22,209 nucleotides of DNA from an uncultured Eubacteriales bacterium (GCA_900547135.1 URFJ01000018.1:1-22209); one strand, 5' to 3'. Shown: positions 1 through 6,857, counted from the stretch's first letter. Program-made: numbers and translations. Notes: generated from the letters alone by a model not told the origin.

Positions 1-101
1 CATACGCCTCTGCGTTGCGGGCATTGTTTCAGGATAGGCGCATTTGACTTATACTGTACCTGCTGCCTTCCCTTACGAACCAACTGATTAATAGTGGGCA
101 T
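1..101 (-). CDS. rpsL: 30S ribosomal protein S12, 5' end only (partial)
   Basis: The minus strand from 101 starts MPTINQLVRKGRQQVQYKSN and continues to QRRGV, the conserved N-terminus of bacterial S12, the decoding-centre protein of the small subunit. Only about 33 codons lie in the window; the gene runs off the left edge. A good Shine-Dalgarno (AGGAG) precedes the ATG by a short A-rich spacer. The upstream gene on the same strand (202-474) encodes an L7Ae-family protein, the usual neighbour of rpsL in Firmicutes str operons, and no clear terminator separates the two, so cotranscription is likely. The identification is secure; everything beyond the edge is unseen. Confidence 0.96.
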   Translation of the reverse strand, partial: MPTINQLVRKGRQQVQYKSNAPILKQCPQRRGV

Positions 102-201
102 TAGGTTTTCTCCTTTTTCTAATCTGATTATGTGATATATATTTAAGAAAATCCCCTGCAACCCTTTGAGAGGATGTTTTCCCATTAAATTTGAGCATAA
201 C

Positions 202-474
202 CTAATTGGTTTTGCTCGTATTATCAACGTTGTAAAGCACTGCGGCGCATGCCGCACCAACGCTTATTCCGCATGCAATACCGAGTTCCAACATACTGGG
301 CGCTTTCCTTACCGTTACGCCTGCGTCATTACATGCGTCTGCTATTTTCTTTTTAAGAGCAGTGTCCGCATCCTCGGCTATATAGACCGCTGTTAAGCGC
401 CCATCTGTGAGGGCTCGCAACACTTGCTTTGTACCTACTAGGCGTTTGTCGCCAATTAGGTCTTCCTGTAACAT
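202..474 (-). CDS. L7Ae/L30e-family ribosomal-type RNA-binding protein (YbxF-like)
   Basis: This is a 90-aa protein starting MLQEDLIGDKRLVGTKQ. It has the L7Ae/L30e/S12e/Gadd45 fold signature: an N-terminal GTKQVLRAL helix, the strand AVYIAEDAD, and a C-terminal LGIACGISVGAACAAVL segment. Family members such as YbxF bind kink-turn RNA and are encoded just before rpsL in Firmicutes. An upstream in-frame ATG at 507 exists, but the one at 474 has GAAAGG about six bases before it, so 474 is preferred. A good promoter lies at 534-562. Unlike many Firmicutes, no rpoC precedes it; the neighbour upstream is a divergent Spo0A-like gene, so the str operon appears to start here. Confidence 0.88.
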   Translation of the reverse strand: MLQEDLIGDKRLVGTKQVLRALTDGRLTAVYIAEDADTALKKKIADACNDAGVTVRKAPSMLELGIACGISVGAACAAVLYNVDNTSKTN

Positions 475-533
475 ATTGTGCCTTTCTTCAACATAGTAAT
501 TATGCATAGTGCTTCAATGTACACAACAAGCGT

Positions 534-562
534 ATTTTAACACCGCTTTTGCTGCTTGTAAA
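534..562 (-). promoter_or_regulatory. Sigma-A-type promoter for the L7Ae-rpsL (str) operon
   Basis: On the minus strand TTTACA (557-562) and TAAAAT (534-539) are separated by exactly 17 bp. Predicted transcription would start near 527, giving a leader of about 50 nt to the ATG at 474. Found by inspection only. Confidence 0.65.
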
Positions 563-679
563 GACTTTTTTATGTAAATTGGATGTAAAATGCATTTCTA
601 TACCGCAAAGCTATCCCAGCTGTTAATTGATATTTTGTAAAAACGCCATATTTCGTATCAGGCAATTCTTAATTTGATC

Positions 680-707
680 TTGACACAGCCTTAACTTATG
701 ATATCAT
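680..707 (+). promoter_or_regulatory. Putative promoter of the Spo0A-domain gene
   Basis: TTGACA (680-685) and TATCAT (702-707) are separated by 16 bp. The predicted 5' UTR is about 115 nt and contains a 7-bp hairpin, CAATTTC/GAAATTG (740-746 and 752-758), then a shorter GCCT/AGGC stem. No typical 0A box (TGTCGAA) was seen here by eye. Confidence 0.5.
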
Positions 708-828
708 TTTTATATACTTATTATAGTACATGTCGTGATCAATTTCGTAATGAAATTGCCGTGCCTAATTGTCAGGCGTTTCGAAAATCTATGTTCAAAG
801 ACATTCTGAATCCATAGGAGGTTATGTT

Positions 829-1323
829 ATGCATCCAATTATAAATATCCTTAAAATCCTTGGCCTGAACACTAAACACAAAGGCTTTATGTGTGTAGCC
901 AGAGTGCTTCATTACCTGTTGTCAAATCCGGCTAAATTATGTGGCCATATGAAGACGGAACTGTATCCTTTTATCGAGGAAGTCTTCGCGCTTTCATATG
1001 AAAACGCGAAGCGCGCAATCAAATTCGTGATAATATCCGCAGATTTCAATAATGATCCGGAGCTTCGTAATAAGTTCTTCCCCGATGTGCATGCCGGCTT
1101 TTCTCCTACGATATCCGAATTCCTTTATAGAACGCTTGGCATACTGCGGGCCGAGCTGAGCCAATATTCTGAGGAGGACAGGCGGGCCGCTTTGGAAACG
1201 CTCAAACCCATCCCTTACTATGGACTGCCATTGATTGAAAAAGGAGAGGTTAGGGTAGCATATAACTTCCTGGAGGACGGGTTCAACAGCGACGGCGTTT
1301 TGCTTACTGCAACCTTACAGTAA
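829..1323 (+). CDS. Stand-alone Spo0A C-terminal-type DNA-binding protein (no receiver domain)
   Basis: The product is 164 aa with start MHPIINILKILGLNTKHKGF. The ATG at 829 is chosen because AGGAGG (816-821) sits 7 bases upstream; the frame extends further upstream without a better start. Residues about 5-110 follow the pattern of the Spo0A effector domain (Spo0A_C): an N-terminal helix with (K)HKGF in place of IKGY, then a TELYP element (residues 43-47) as in TKxLYP, then NAKRAIKFVI matching the RVERAIRHAIE recognition region, and SEFLYRTLGILRAE matching NSEFIAMxADKLRLE. There is no phospho-acceptor receiver domain. About 50 C-terminal residues after 110 are not explained by the domain. It is probably a transcription factor with unknown targets. 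The gene is monocistronic and divergent from the str operon. The domain call rests on remembered Spo0A sequence, not a search. Confidence 0.72.
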   Translation: MHPIINILKILGLNTKHKGFMCVARVLHYLLSNPAKLCGHMKTELYPFIEEVFALSYENAKRAIKFVIISADFNNDPELRNKFFPDVHAGFSPTISEFLYRTLGILRAELSQYSEEDRRAALETLKPIPYYGLPLIEKGEVRVAYNFLEDGFNSDGVLLTATLQ

Positions 1324-1647
1324 ATATATGTTAGAATACCCACCCTAAATAGTTTATTAGAATTATATATTAGGAGCTTGCCGCCGCTATTATCAGACAA
1401 AAACCGGACTTTAATTCATACTAGCACAGAACTTATATAGAATTAATGTTGTAGTGTTTAAGCCCTACACCAAGATTTTTTAGCCAAACAACCCTGCCTT
1501 ATTAAGCCGAACTACCTGCATCCATATTTGGAGACTGTTAATCCTATTCACTTGCTTAACTTAAACACAATATTCGCTTTTACCAATACTGCTTGTGCAA
1601 TCGTATCCCCCGCTTTTTTCTTCCTGCCGATATTGTTGCATAGCTGC
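1324..1647. other. Intergenic region with no supported gene
   Basis: This AT-rich stretch lies between two convergent genes. Short open frames here lack a ribosome binding site and recognisable residues. The only structure seen is a weak plus-strand terminator candidate at 1450-1481; the terminator of the minus-strand gene begins at 1648. Confidence 0.6.
1450..1481 (+). terminator. Weak candidate terminator downstream of the Spo0A-domain gene
   Basis: TGTAG (1450-1454) pairs with CTACA (1465-1469) and is followed by AAGATTTTTT. The stem is only 5 bp, so this is tentative. Confidence 0.3.
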
Positions 1648-1672
1648 AAAAAAGAGACCGTTTTAGACGGTC
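1648..1672 (-). terminator. Rho-independent terminator of the PPKTG surface-protein gene
   Basis: On the minus strand the perfect stem GACCGT/ACGGTC (1656-1661 with 1667-1672, 5-nt loop) is followed by CTCTTTTTT (T-run at 1648-1653). It lies about 36 bp beyond the stop codon of the gene ending at 1709. Confidence 0.8.
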
Positions 1673-1708
1673 CCTTTGTCATAGTTTACACCATAAAACA
1701 GTGTTTGC

Positions 1709-2866
1709 TTATTTTTTTCTCCTGATGGAGCTTACGCCAACTATACCGGCCACCGCGGCTACCGTTCCAATTAAGAGCATGCTTGCCGCCCCCGTTTTGG
1801 GCGGATCGGGATCAGGGGTTGGGGTCGGTTCGGTCTGGCCGCCTTCTTCAGCAACATTCAGCGTTATTACGTCATTATTCTGATATGAATTAAAACCATT
1901 GACAAATACTCCGTCATCCAGAACGCCGCCGTTTTCAAGGGCGAAGCCGAAGAACGTCATATATTTTTCAAAAATGGCGTTAAGCGTATTAAAAGTGTCG
2001 CCTGAGGTTATTATTCCTTCAAAGTTAATTGCTCCGTCTGCATATGGGGCAAATCCGAAGCTTTCGGCATCCGCATAAAGCTCTGGTGCTACAACGGCAT
2101 AAGAGCTGGTAATATGGGTAACAATGATATGCTCACACTCCGCACCCTTTCCCTCAACCAGGAAAGAGATAGCATCTTTGTATACGGCTTCCTTGTTTTC
2201 GTACTCCATTGTATATGCGGCATACGAATTATTCTCTATGGTAGCGTAATTATTTTTGAAGCTGAGCTTTCCCGCTGTGAATGATGTTGGAAGGTCATAC
2301 TGTCCAACTGTGGTCTTAAGCTCGACTGACGCATCCTTTTCAGCTACCTTGGCCTTAAATACAACCGTTACTTCCCTGCCAGGATATCCGGCTATCCTGT
2401 ATGTATTGCCGCTAACCTCAACATTTCCATATCCGTCAAGGATTTGGCACATGCCTGTTGTATAGTCGCACTCTATTTTGATCTCAAGACCATTTTCTTC
2501 AAAGATCTCGATGTCCTTCAGCCCCTTTGACGTAATGGTAAACATTATGTTGGCCAATTCCTCTTCGCTGAATCCATCAGGATTAGCGGGAATAGCATAT
2601 GAAAGTATGTAAGTAACTTCGTCGCCTACTTTATACTCTGTTTTCTCGTCTATCTCTGTCCAGACGTTGACCTCATTGAAATCGTCGTCCTCTTCAACTG
2701 TAGGCTTATTACCTACAAGCGACAGGGTTGCGTCAAATGTGCCTTCCGGAAGCGTTGCGGGAGCCTCTGGCAGAGCCGGCTCGTCAACGCCCGAGATGGC
2801 CATTGCAGGCATACATAGGCAAAGCGTTAAGGCTATTGCCAGGATTAAAATCGAAACTCTCTTCAT
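1709..2866 (-). CDS. Secreted surface protein with C-terminal PPKTG sorting signal, unknown function
   Basis: The product is 385 aa. The ATG at 2866 (MKRVSILILAIAL) is preferred over an upstream in-frame TTG at 2884, because the GAGGTAAGG ribosome binding region overlaps that longer start. Residues 1-24 form a signal peptide ending AMA. The body is acidic, with beta-rich text such as VWTEIDEKTEYKVGDEVTYI followed by a conserved-domain-like segment with a YxIAGYPGREVTVVFKAKV strand pattern, suggesting an Ig-like or isopeptide-type adhesin fold; this is inference. Near the C-terminus a TPTPDPDPP spacer leads to PPKTG (355-359), a hydrophobic helix and a SIRRKK tail, the layout of sortase substrates; PPKTG-like motifs are known for class B sortase of Clostridioides difficile. 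No sortase gene is visible here. The gene lies 51 bp after the Fer4_5 gene; a TATAAT at 2890-2895 may give separate transcription. Confidence 0.8.
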   Translation of the reverse strand: MKRVSILILAIALTLCLCMPAMAISGVDEPALPEAPATLPEGTFDATLSLVGNKPTVEEDDDFNEVNVWTEIDEKTEYKVGDEVTYILSYAIPANPDGFSEEELANIMFTITSKGLKDIEIFEENGLEIKIECDYTTGMCQILDGYGNVEVSGNTYRIAGYPGREVTVVFKAKVAEKDASVELKTTVGQYDLPTSFTAGKLSFKNNYATIENNSYAAYTMEYENKEAVYKDAISFLVEGKGAECEHIIVTHITSSYAVVAPELYADAESFGFAPYADGAINFEGIITSGDTFNTLNAIFEKYMTFFGFALENGGVLDDGVFVNGFNSYQNNDVITLNVAEEGGQTEPTPTPDPDPPKTGAASMLLIGTVAAVAGIVGVSSIRRKK

Positions 2867-2917
2867 TTTCCTTACCTCTTTCAAATTTAATTATAGCCAT
2901 ACTTATATAGCTTCTAA

Positions 2918-3877
2918 TTAGGAGTTAATATTGGTCGAAGCCGGTTGTTCCTCTTCCGCTTCTTTGCTTTCAGGCTTTCGCCCAAAGCCCGAACATACGG
3001 CGTGCCTCGGGCAGGCGGCCTTGCAGTCACCGCATCTGATGCACTCCAGGTTGTTTGGCGTTTTTCTAATATCAATACCCATTCTACACGCCCTCGTACA
3101 TGCCCCGCAATCATTACACAATTTTTCATCAACATAATAACGATAGAGCGAGAAGGGGTTGAAAATCGAGTACATGGCTCCAAGCGGACACAGATATTTG
3201 CAAAACGGACGGTAAATCATAATTGATGCAAGTATTATAACCACCAATACTGAAACCTTGAACGCCGTCAGGAGACCCGCGCTCTCCCTTAATCCTTCGT
3301 CAAGTGAAAGGAGAGGTATTCCGCCTAAAAGGGTGCCTGAAGGACATATATACTTGCAAAAATATGGATCAGCCGATGCGAATAAGGGCAATGCTATAAC
3401 CATCACCGCAAGCACCACATATTTAAGATATCTAAGCTGTTTGTCGCCCTTAAAGGTTTGTATCTTGAGTTTTTTTGGCAAAGCAATCTTGTGAAGCAAA
3501 TCCTGAACAAGCCCAAAGGGGCAAAGGAAGCCGCAGATAAACCTACCAAATACCGCACCGAACATCATCAAAAAACCAATTATGTAAAACGAAACATAAT
3601 ATGCCGGCGTCATAACCAGCCCTCCCGTTGTTTCGTTGATTGAAAAGTTCCTTTTGTTCAGCACGGACTGCAAAGCACCGATAGGACAGGAGCCAACCGC
3701 ACCGGGGCATGAATAGCAGTTAAGTCCAGGCACGCATAGCTGCTTCAGCTTTCCCTGATAAATTCCTCCCTTAATGTAACCAATGGCAAAGCTGTTGGTT
3801 ACTATAAAGAACAGGGTTTGTACGAGCAGCCTTATCCTCTCCGTGCGCTTTCTTATGTTCTTCTTTAGCTTATCCAA
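2918..3877 (-). CDS. Membrane-bound 4Fe-4S protein, NapH/Fer4_5 type
   Basis: The 319-aa polytopic membrane protein has cysteine motifs on both sides of its helices. Seen in order: Cys48/54/57/64 near the N-terminus, CGFLCP (115-120), CKYICP (174-179), CKYLCP (226-231), and a C-terminal pair of 4Fe-4S ferredoxin motifs, CxxCxxCxxxC at 254/257/260/264 and CxxCxxCxxxCP at 279/282/285/289. Repeated CxxxCP segments inside membrane helices are typical of the NapH/NosR/CcoG-like Fer4_5 family, which moves electrons between membrane partners and cytosolic clusters. The start is a TTG at 3877 that overlaps the stop of the upstream CXXC mini-gene by 8 bp, implying translational coupling; AGGAG lies about 10 bases upstream. 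The context with tlpA suggests it feeds electrons to an extracytoplasmic thiol system. That role is inferred. Confidence 0.87.
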   Translation of the reverse strand: MDKLKKNIRKRTERIRLLVQTLFFIVTNSFAIGYIKGGIYQGKLKQLCVPGLNCYSCPGAVGSCPIGALQSVLNKRNFSINETTGGLVMTPAYYVSFYIIGFLMMFGAVFGRFICGFLCPFGLVQDLLHKIALPKKLKIQTFKGDKQLRYLKYVVLAVMVIALPLFASADPYFCKYICPSGTLLGGIPLLSLDEGLRESAGLLTAFKVSVLVVIILASIMIYRPFCKYLCPLGAMYSIFNPFSLYRYYVDEKLCNDCGACTRACRMGIDIRKTPNNLECIRCGDCKAACPRHAVCSGFGRKPESKEAEEEQPASTNINS

Positions 3878-4025
3878 TTCCTATACACTCCTGACATATG
3901 GCAACTGCCTTGGCAAGCACTACAGTCACTTCATCCCGGTATATGCCCAGCACTACGAATGCAATGCCAACTGCAAAAATCGTTATTGGGATCCAGTAAC
4001 GTCCTTTTTTCCTGGCGTTTTGCAT
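3870..4025 (-). CDS. 51-aa membrane protein with C-terminal CXXC (CD1871A-like family)
   Basis: The product starts MQNARKKGRYWIPITIFAVG and ends VAICQECIGIG. It has a basic N-terminus, one membrane helix (about residues 11-29) and a C-terminal CQEC (Cys44, Cys47) followed immediately by IGIG. This matches my recollection of the small CD1871A family of CXXC-containing proteins in Clostridia, which ends CxECIGIG or similar. The ribosome binding site AGGAGGT (4031-4037) is excellent and overlaps the stop codon of tlpA (gap 11 bp), while the 3' end overlaps the TTG start of the Fer4_5 gene by 8 bp. The gene is therefore locked between the two. A redox or cluster-linked role is inferred from the CXXC and the neighbours. 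It is short enough to be missed by automatic callers. Confidence 0.85.
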   Translation of the reverse strand: MQNARKKGRYWIPITIFAVGIAFVVLGIYRDEVTVVLAKAVAICQECIGIG

Positions 4026-4036
4026 AGCTAACCTCC

Positions 4037-4780
4037 TTACAACAGGCGGTCAATTATTGAACACCATTCTGAAAACGAATGGGAACCCGAAACAATATCA
4101 ACGACATTTCCATTTGAATCAATAAATAGCGTTGTCGGCATTTTATTGATTCCATAGGGATCCAACATAGCCTTTTTAAGCTGCGAGTTGCATTTAAGAA
4201 CCGGATAGCTGATATTCAATCCCTCTAATATCGTCAGCGCCGATTCGCAGGCTCCGGAAGTTGAAGAATCGTAAAGCGCGCCAAACAGCTGCATCCGGCC
4301 GGAGTACTTGTCGCTGACCCGCTGTAAGTCGGGCAATTCTTTAATACAGGGGTCGCACCAGGTAGCCCAAACGTTTATCATCGTGAGCCCCGACCTGGCA
4401 AACATGCTGTTTGTATATGTATTACCATTCAAATCATTCGTCTTAAACGCGGTTATATCCGGCTCGCTATCGGGCGTAGGCTCCGAAGTTGGCTTTGCCG
4501 TAAGTTTTGGCGTGGCTGTGGGAGTTGAGCCGCCTGTTGTAGGACTTGCAACCGTACCGCCATTGCTCGGACCGGTTGTATTATCCGGCGTAAGCGATGG
4601 GGAGGCCTGCACGTCGTCCGGTGTAGCCGATTCTTCAGGCGCGTCGGTCAATCCATCCGTTACCGAGGGGGTCTCAGCCCCCGGAGTCGGATCCGCCGAT
4701 GATGGTTCGCTCTTGCATCCTGCAGCTATAACGAGGGAGAGAACCAAAACCAGAGCTATCAATGTTTTAAACTTTTTCAT
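4037..4780 (-). CDS. TlpA-family thioredoxin-like lipoprotein
   Basis: The 247-aa protein has a type II signal peptide with lipobox IAAGC (Cys22), so it should be lipid-anchored on the outer face of the membrane. Residues about 28-105 are a low-complexity Pro/Thr/Ser linker (PTPGAETPSVTDG and similar) that would hold the domain off the membrane. The TlpA/AhpC-TSA-type thioredoxin fold follows: the element DLNGNTYTN, the active site WATWCDPC (Cys142 and Cys145), a cis-proline region KMPTTLFID and the GNVVDIVSG strand. Family members reduce disulfides or haem-maturation partners outside the cytoplasm. The ribosome binding site is GAGGTG. It is first in a tight cluster with the CXXC mini-protein and the Fer4_5 protein. 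The long hairpin-rich DNA upstream (4803-5008) may regulate it. Confidence 0.88.
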   Translation of the reverse strand: MKKFKTLIALVLVLSLVIAAGCKSEPSSADPTPGAETPSVTDGLTDAPEESATPDDVQASPSLTPDNTTGPSNGGTVASPTTGGSTPTATPKLTAKPTSEPTPDSEPDITAFKTNDLNGNTYTNSMFARSGLTMINVWATWCDPCIKELPDLQRVSDKYSGRMQLFGALYDSSTSGACESALTILEGLNISYPVLKCNSQLKKAMLDPYGINKMPTTLFIDSNGNVVDIVSGSHSFSEWCSIIDRLL

Positions 4781-4802
4781 GAGAACACCTCAAAAGTTTT
4801 AT

Positions 4803-5008
4803 TCCAGCGCCGTCAAAGTTGCGCTGTTATAGGACTGTTTGCGTCAGCTTCTTCCGCAACCTTTAATCGGGAAAGGCTATCGCAGCGTCTTACCCTTAAT
4901 ACCGGCCGTATAAGCAATGATTTAATCCTGCCCTGCGTGAAGCCGGTATCAGAGAGATTAGCCATATTCCGCTGTCCAGCGCCAAATATTGTTTCAACGC
5001 TGGACAGC
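4803..5008 (-). other. Hairpin-rich intergenic region, candidate structured mRNA leader of tlpA
   Basis: The space between two TlpA genes contains several inverted repeats. There is a perfect 11-bp pair, GCTGTCCAGCG (4971-4981) with CGCTGGACAGC (4998-5008). ATACCGGC (4899-4906) pairs with GCCGGTAT (4942-4949), enclosed by GGCTATC (4875-4881) with GATTAGCC (4956-4963). CCTTT/AAAGG lies at 4860-4876, and CAGCGC/GCGCTG at 4805-4826. GGCGCTGGA occurs twice on the minus strand (4975-4983 and 4803-4811), so the first arm CCAGCG could pair with either copy. It matches no riboswitch class I can recognise. An open frame across it (4813-5010) looks non-coding. Confidence 0.4.
4971..5008. repeat. Perfect 11-bp inverted repeat
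   Basis: GCTGTCCAGCG and CGCTGGACAGC are separated by 16 bp. There is no T-run on either side, so it is not a standard terminator. It could be an RNA hairpin or an operator. Confidence 0.8.
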
Positions 5009-5012
5009 ATAT

Positions 5013-5040
5013 ATGATAATAATTAATCGGTTTTATACAA
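5013..5040 (-). promoter_or_regulatory. Possible promoter for the tlpA lipoprotein operon
   Basis: On the minus strand TTGTAT (5035-5040) and TATCAT (5013-5018) are 16 bp apart. Transcription would start right at the 11-bp hairpin. The match is moderate and tentative. Confidence 0.35.
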
Positions 5041-5063
5041 GGTTATTATAAAATCCGATGGTT

Positions 5064-6857
5064 TTACCTGCGCTTTTTGCGCGAATAGCCGATTCCAATG
5101 CCGCCGGCTGAGACAAGCGCGGCAATTCCAAGACCTATAAGGGTTGCCGAACCTGCTTTCGGCGGATCCGAGGGTGCTGGACTTGGCGTCGGCTCTACAG
5201 GATCCGGGCTTGGCGTTGGGTCACCGGGACCGGGCGTAACATCCGGATCAGGTGTAACATCGGGATCCGGTGTAACATCGGGATCCGGCGTTGGCGTGGG
5301 GTCTACAACCTGTGAAAAATACGCCCTAATATAATACGTACCTTCTGTCAAAACAAGGGTCTGTTCCTCTGAAAGGACTTCTTCGCTTTCGATGTCATAC
5401 CAGCCGTCAAAGCACATTCCATCGTCGGCAAACGCTGTAAGCGTGACTCCCCCGTCCCTGCATACAGCGTCGAACGTTCCGCCATCCGGAGAATATACCT
5501 CCAGATGGGACACGCCGAATTTCTCTGAATTAACTCTAAACCCTTCCAGCGGGTTATCCGAAAGGTCAAGCACTTTCAGTTCGTGCAAATCACTAGCGTC
5601 AAATCCGATGATACTACAGCCGCTAAGGTAGAGATACTCAAGGTTGTAGCATTCATAAAGCTGTACACCTATTCCAGGATTCTGGTTAAGGTTTACCATG
5701 TTAAGCATGGGGTAGACGCCCATGTCAAAGTCGCCTACAAGGCCTTTTCCTTCGGCCGCGAACTCGTACAGGTGTCCATCCTCGGTCCACGTAATTCCGG
5801 GCCAGGTTGCGGGATCCGCTAGATCCACACCTTCGCCCAGTTTCTCGGCGTTGGATACGCCGCTATCGTCCGTTATCGCCAAGAAATCGCGGACAGCGTT
5901 GTATTCACGCAGGTTATAGAAACCATTGTAGAGGTCTGCATAATTCCAGTTCACCGAATGCGCTTCACAGAAAGCGTCCGCAGCGTCCTCATTCTGGAAG
6001 AACCTGTACGACGACTCAGGCGTTCCGGATTCTGGATCTTGACCTACATAAATCTCTATCAGGCTGCTATACGAATCAACGGTGAGGTCATAGAGGTATT
6101 TTCCGCCCGCGGTATCCAGCTCTGAGAAGGCTACCGCGTTTCCGTTGTTAACCAAAAAGCTTCCCAAAGGATCCGCTCCCCAGGGCAGGGTGATTTCAAA
6201 GCTTGCTGAACTAGCTATAAAATAATTATCGACGGTTTCAGGTACGTTCCCCTCAATTACAATCTCATCTCCGCCGACAAGCTCAACGCCGTACTCTACA
6301 AACTCGGCCATCCAGTTGTCAATGAGCGCTTCAAACTCCTCGTATGACATGGACCCAACGACCCACTCTACAACGTTGCCCTCTCTGTCAACGATAAAGG
6401 TATCGGGTATGTACATGCACTGGTCGGTTATGGTCCGAAGTACGGAGTCCTCTATTAGGGTAGGATATGTAAGACCATACTGTTCCGCTACCTGCCTCGC
6501 GGAAGTAACGGTACTTGATCCCGACTGGCACAGAATGCCCATTACGTTTACGCCTAGGCCAGAGTAGTTCTCATAGATTTCCTGGATGTGTGGAAGCTCT
6601 ACGAGGCACGGGCCGCACCATGTCGCCCAATAGTTCATAATCGTAAGATCATATTCTCCGAAAATGGAACCATCATAAGCGTTGCCATACAGGTCGGTTG
6701 TAGAAAAACCTGAAATGTTTTCGCCAATTACCTCGCTGGGCCGGTTATTATCTGCGGCTACAGCGGGTATACAGGTTGCTACCATAGCGACTATGGCGAT
6801 TACCGCAATCAGCCTCTTTAGCCGAATGCCTGGCATTTTTCTGTTCTCTTGCTTCAT
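5064..6857 (-). CDS. Large exported TlpA thioredoxin fused to leucine-rich and B-repeat-like domains, wall-anchor tail
   Basis: The product is 597 aa. Residues 1-35 are a signal peptide (RLIAVIAIVAMVATCIPAVA). Residues about 45-190 form a TlpA-like thioredoxin domain with active site WATWCGPC (77-84; Cys81, Cys84) and a cis-Pro region (MYIPDTFIVD). A middle segment (about 200-375) is not recognised. Residues about 385-445 are leucine-rich, with LEYLYLSGCSI and LKVLDLSDNPLEG spaced like LRR units. A B-repeat-like segment follows (VTLTAFADDGMCFDGWYD). A Pro/Asp/Thr spacer with PDPDVT repeats then leads to PPKAG (565-569), a Gly/Ala-rich helix and a RKKRR tail: a sortase-type signal with Ala in place of Thr. 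An AGGAGG lies 13 bases before the ATG, with a second AGGAAG closer. A strong promoter is at 7132-7160. Confidence 0.85.
   Translation of the reverse strand: MKQENRKMPGIRLKRLIAVIAIVAMVATCIPAVAADNNRPSEVIGENISGFSTTDLYGNAYDGSIFGEYDLTIMNYWATWCGPCLVELPHIQEIYENYSGLGVNVMGILCQSGSSTVTSARQVAEQYGLTYPTLIEDSVLRTITDQCMYIPDTFIVDREGNVVEWVVGSMSYEEFEALIDNWMAEFVEYGVELVGGDEIVIEGNVPETVDNYFIASSASFEITLPWGADPLGSFLVNNGNAVAFSELDTAGGKYLYDLTVDSYSSLIEIYVGQDPESGTPESSYRFFQNEDAADAFCEAHSVNWNYADLYNGFYNLREYNAVRDFLAITDDSGVSNAEKLGEGVDLADPATWPGITWTEDGHLYEFAAEGKGLVGDFDMGVYPMLNMVNLNQNPGIGVQLYECYNLEYLYLSGCSIIGFDASDLHELKVLDLSDNPLEGFRVNSEKFGVSHLEVYSPDGGTFDAVCRDGGVTLTAFADDGMCFDGWYDIESEEVLSEEQTLVLTEGTYYIRAYFSQVVDPTPTPDPDVTPDPDVTPDPDVTPGPGDPTPSPDPVEPTPSPAPSDPPKAGSATLIGLGIAALVSAGGIGIGYSRKKRR
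5236..5289 (-). repeat. Three tandem 18-bp units coding PDPDVT
   Basis: Nearly identical 18-bp units begin at 5236, 5254 and 5272 and encode the Pro-Asp spacer before the wall-anchor signal of the TlpA fusion protein. Such spacers commonly vary in length between strains. Confidence 0.85.

Noticed and set aside
4308..4832. 174-codon plus-strand frame opposite the TlpA lipoprotein
   Set aside because: It is the antisense shadow of the Pro/Thr/Ser linker and the thioredoxin domain; composition is an artefact of that repeat-rich region.
4803..5008. Known riboswitch (cobalamin, c-di-GMP, TPP, T-box) upstream of tlpA
   Set aside because: Short resemblances such as CGCAGGGCA exist, but the conserved cores of these classes are not present in order.
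4813..5010. 65-codon minus-strand frame between the two TlpA genes
   Set aside because: It has no ribosome binding site and no recognisable protein features, and it overlies strong inverted repeats; treated as a non-coding leader.
5236..5289. Tandem 18-bp repeats as a possible CRISPR or VNTR locus outside genes
   Set aside because: The units are contiguous, in frame and encode PDPDVT; there are no spacers.
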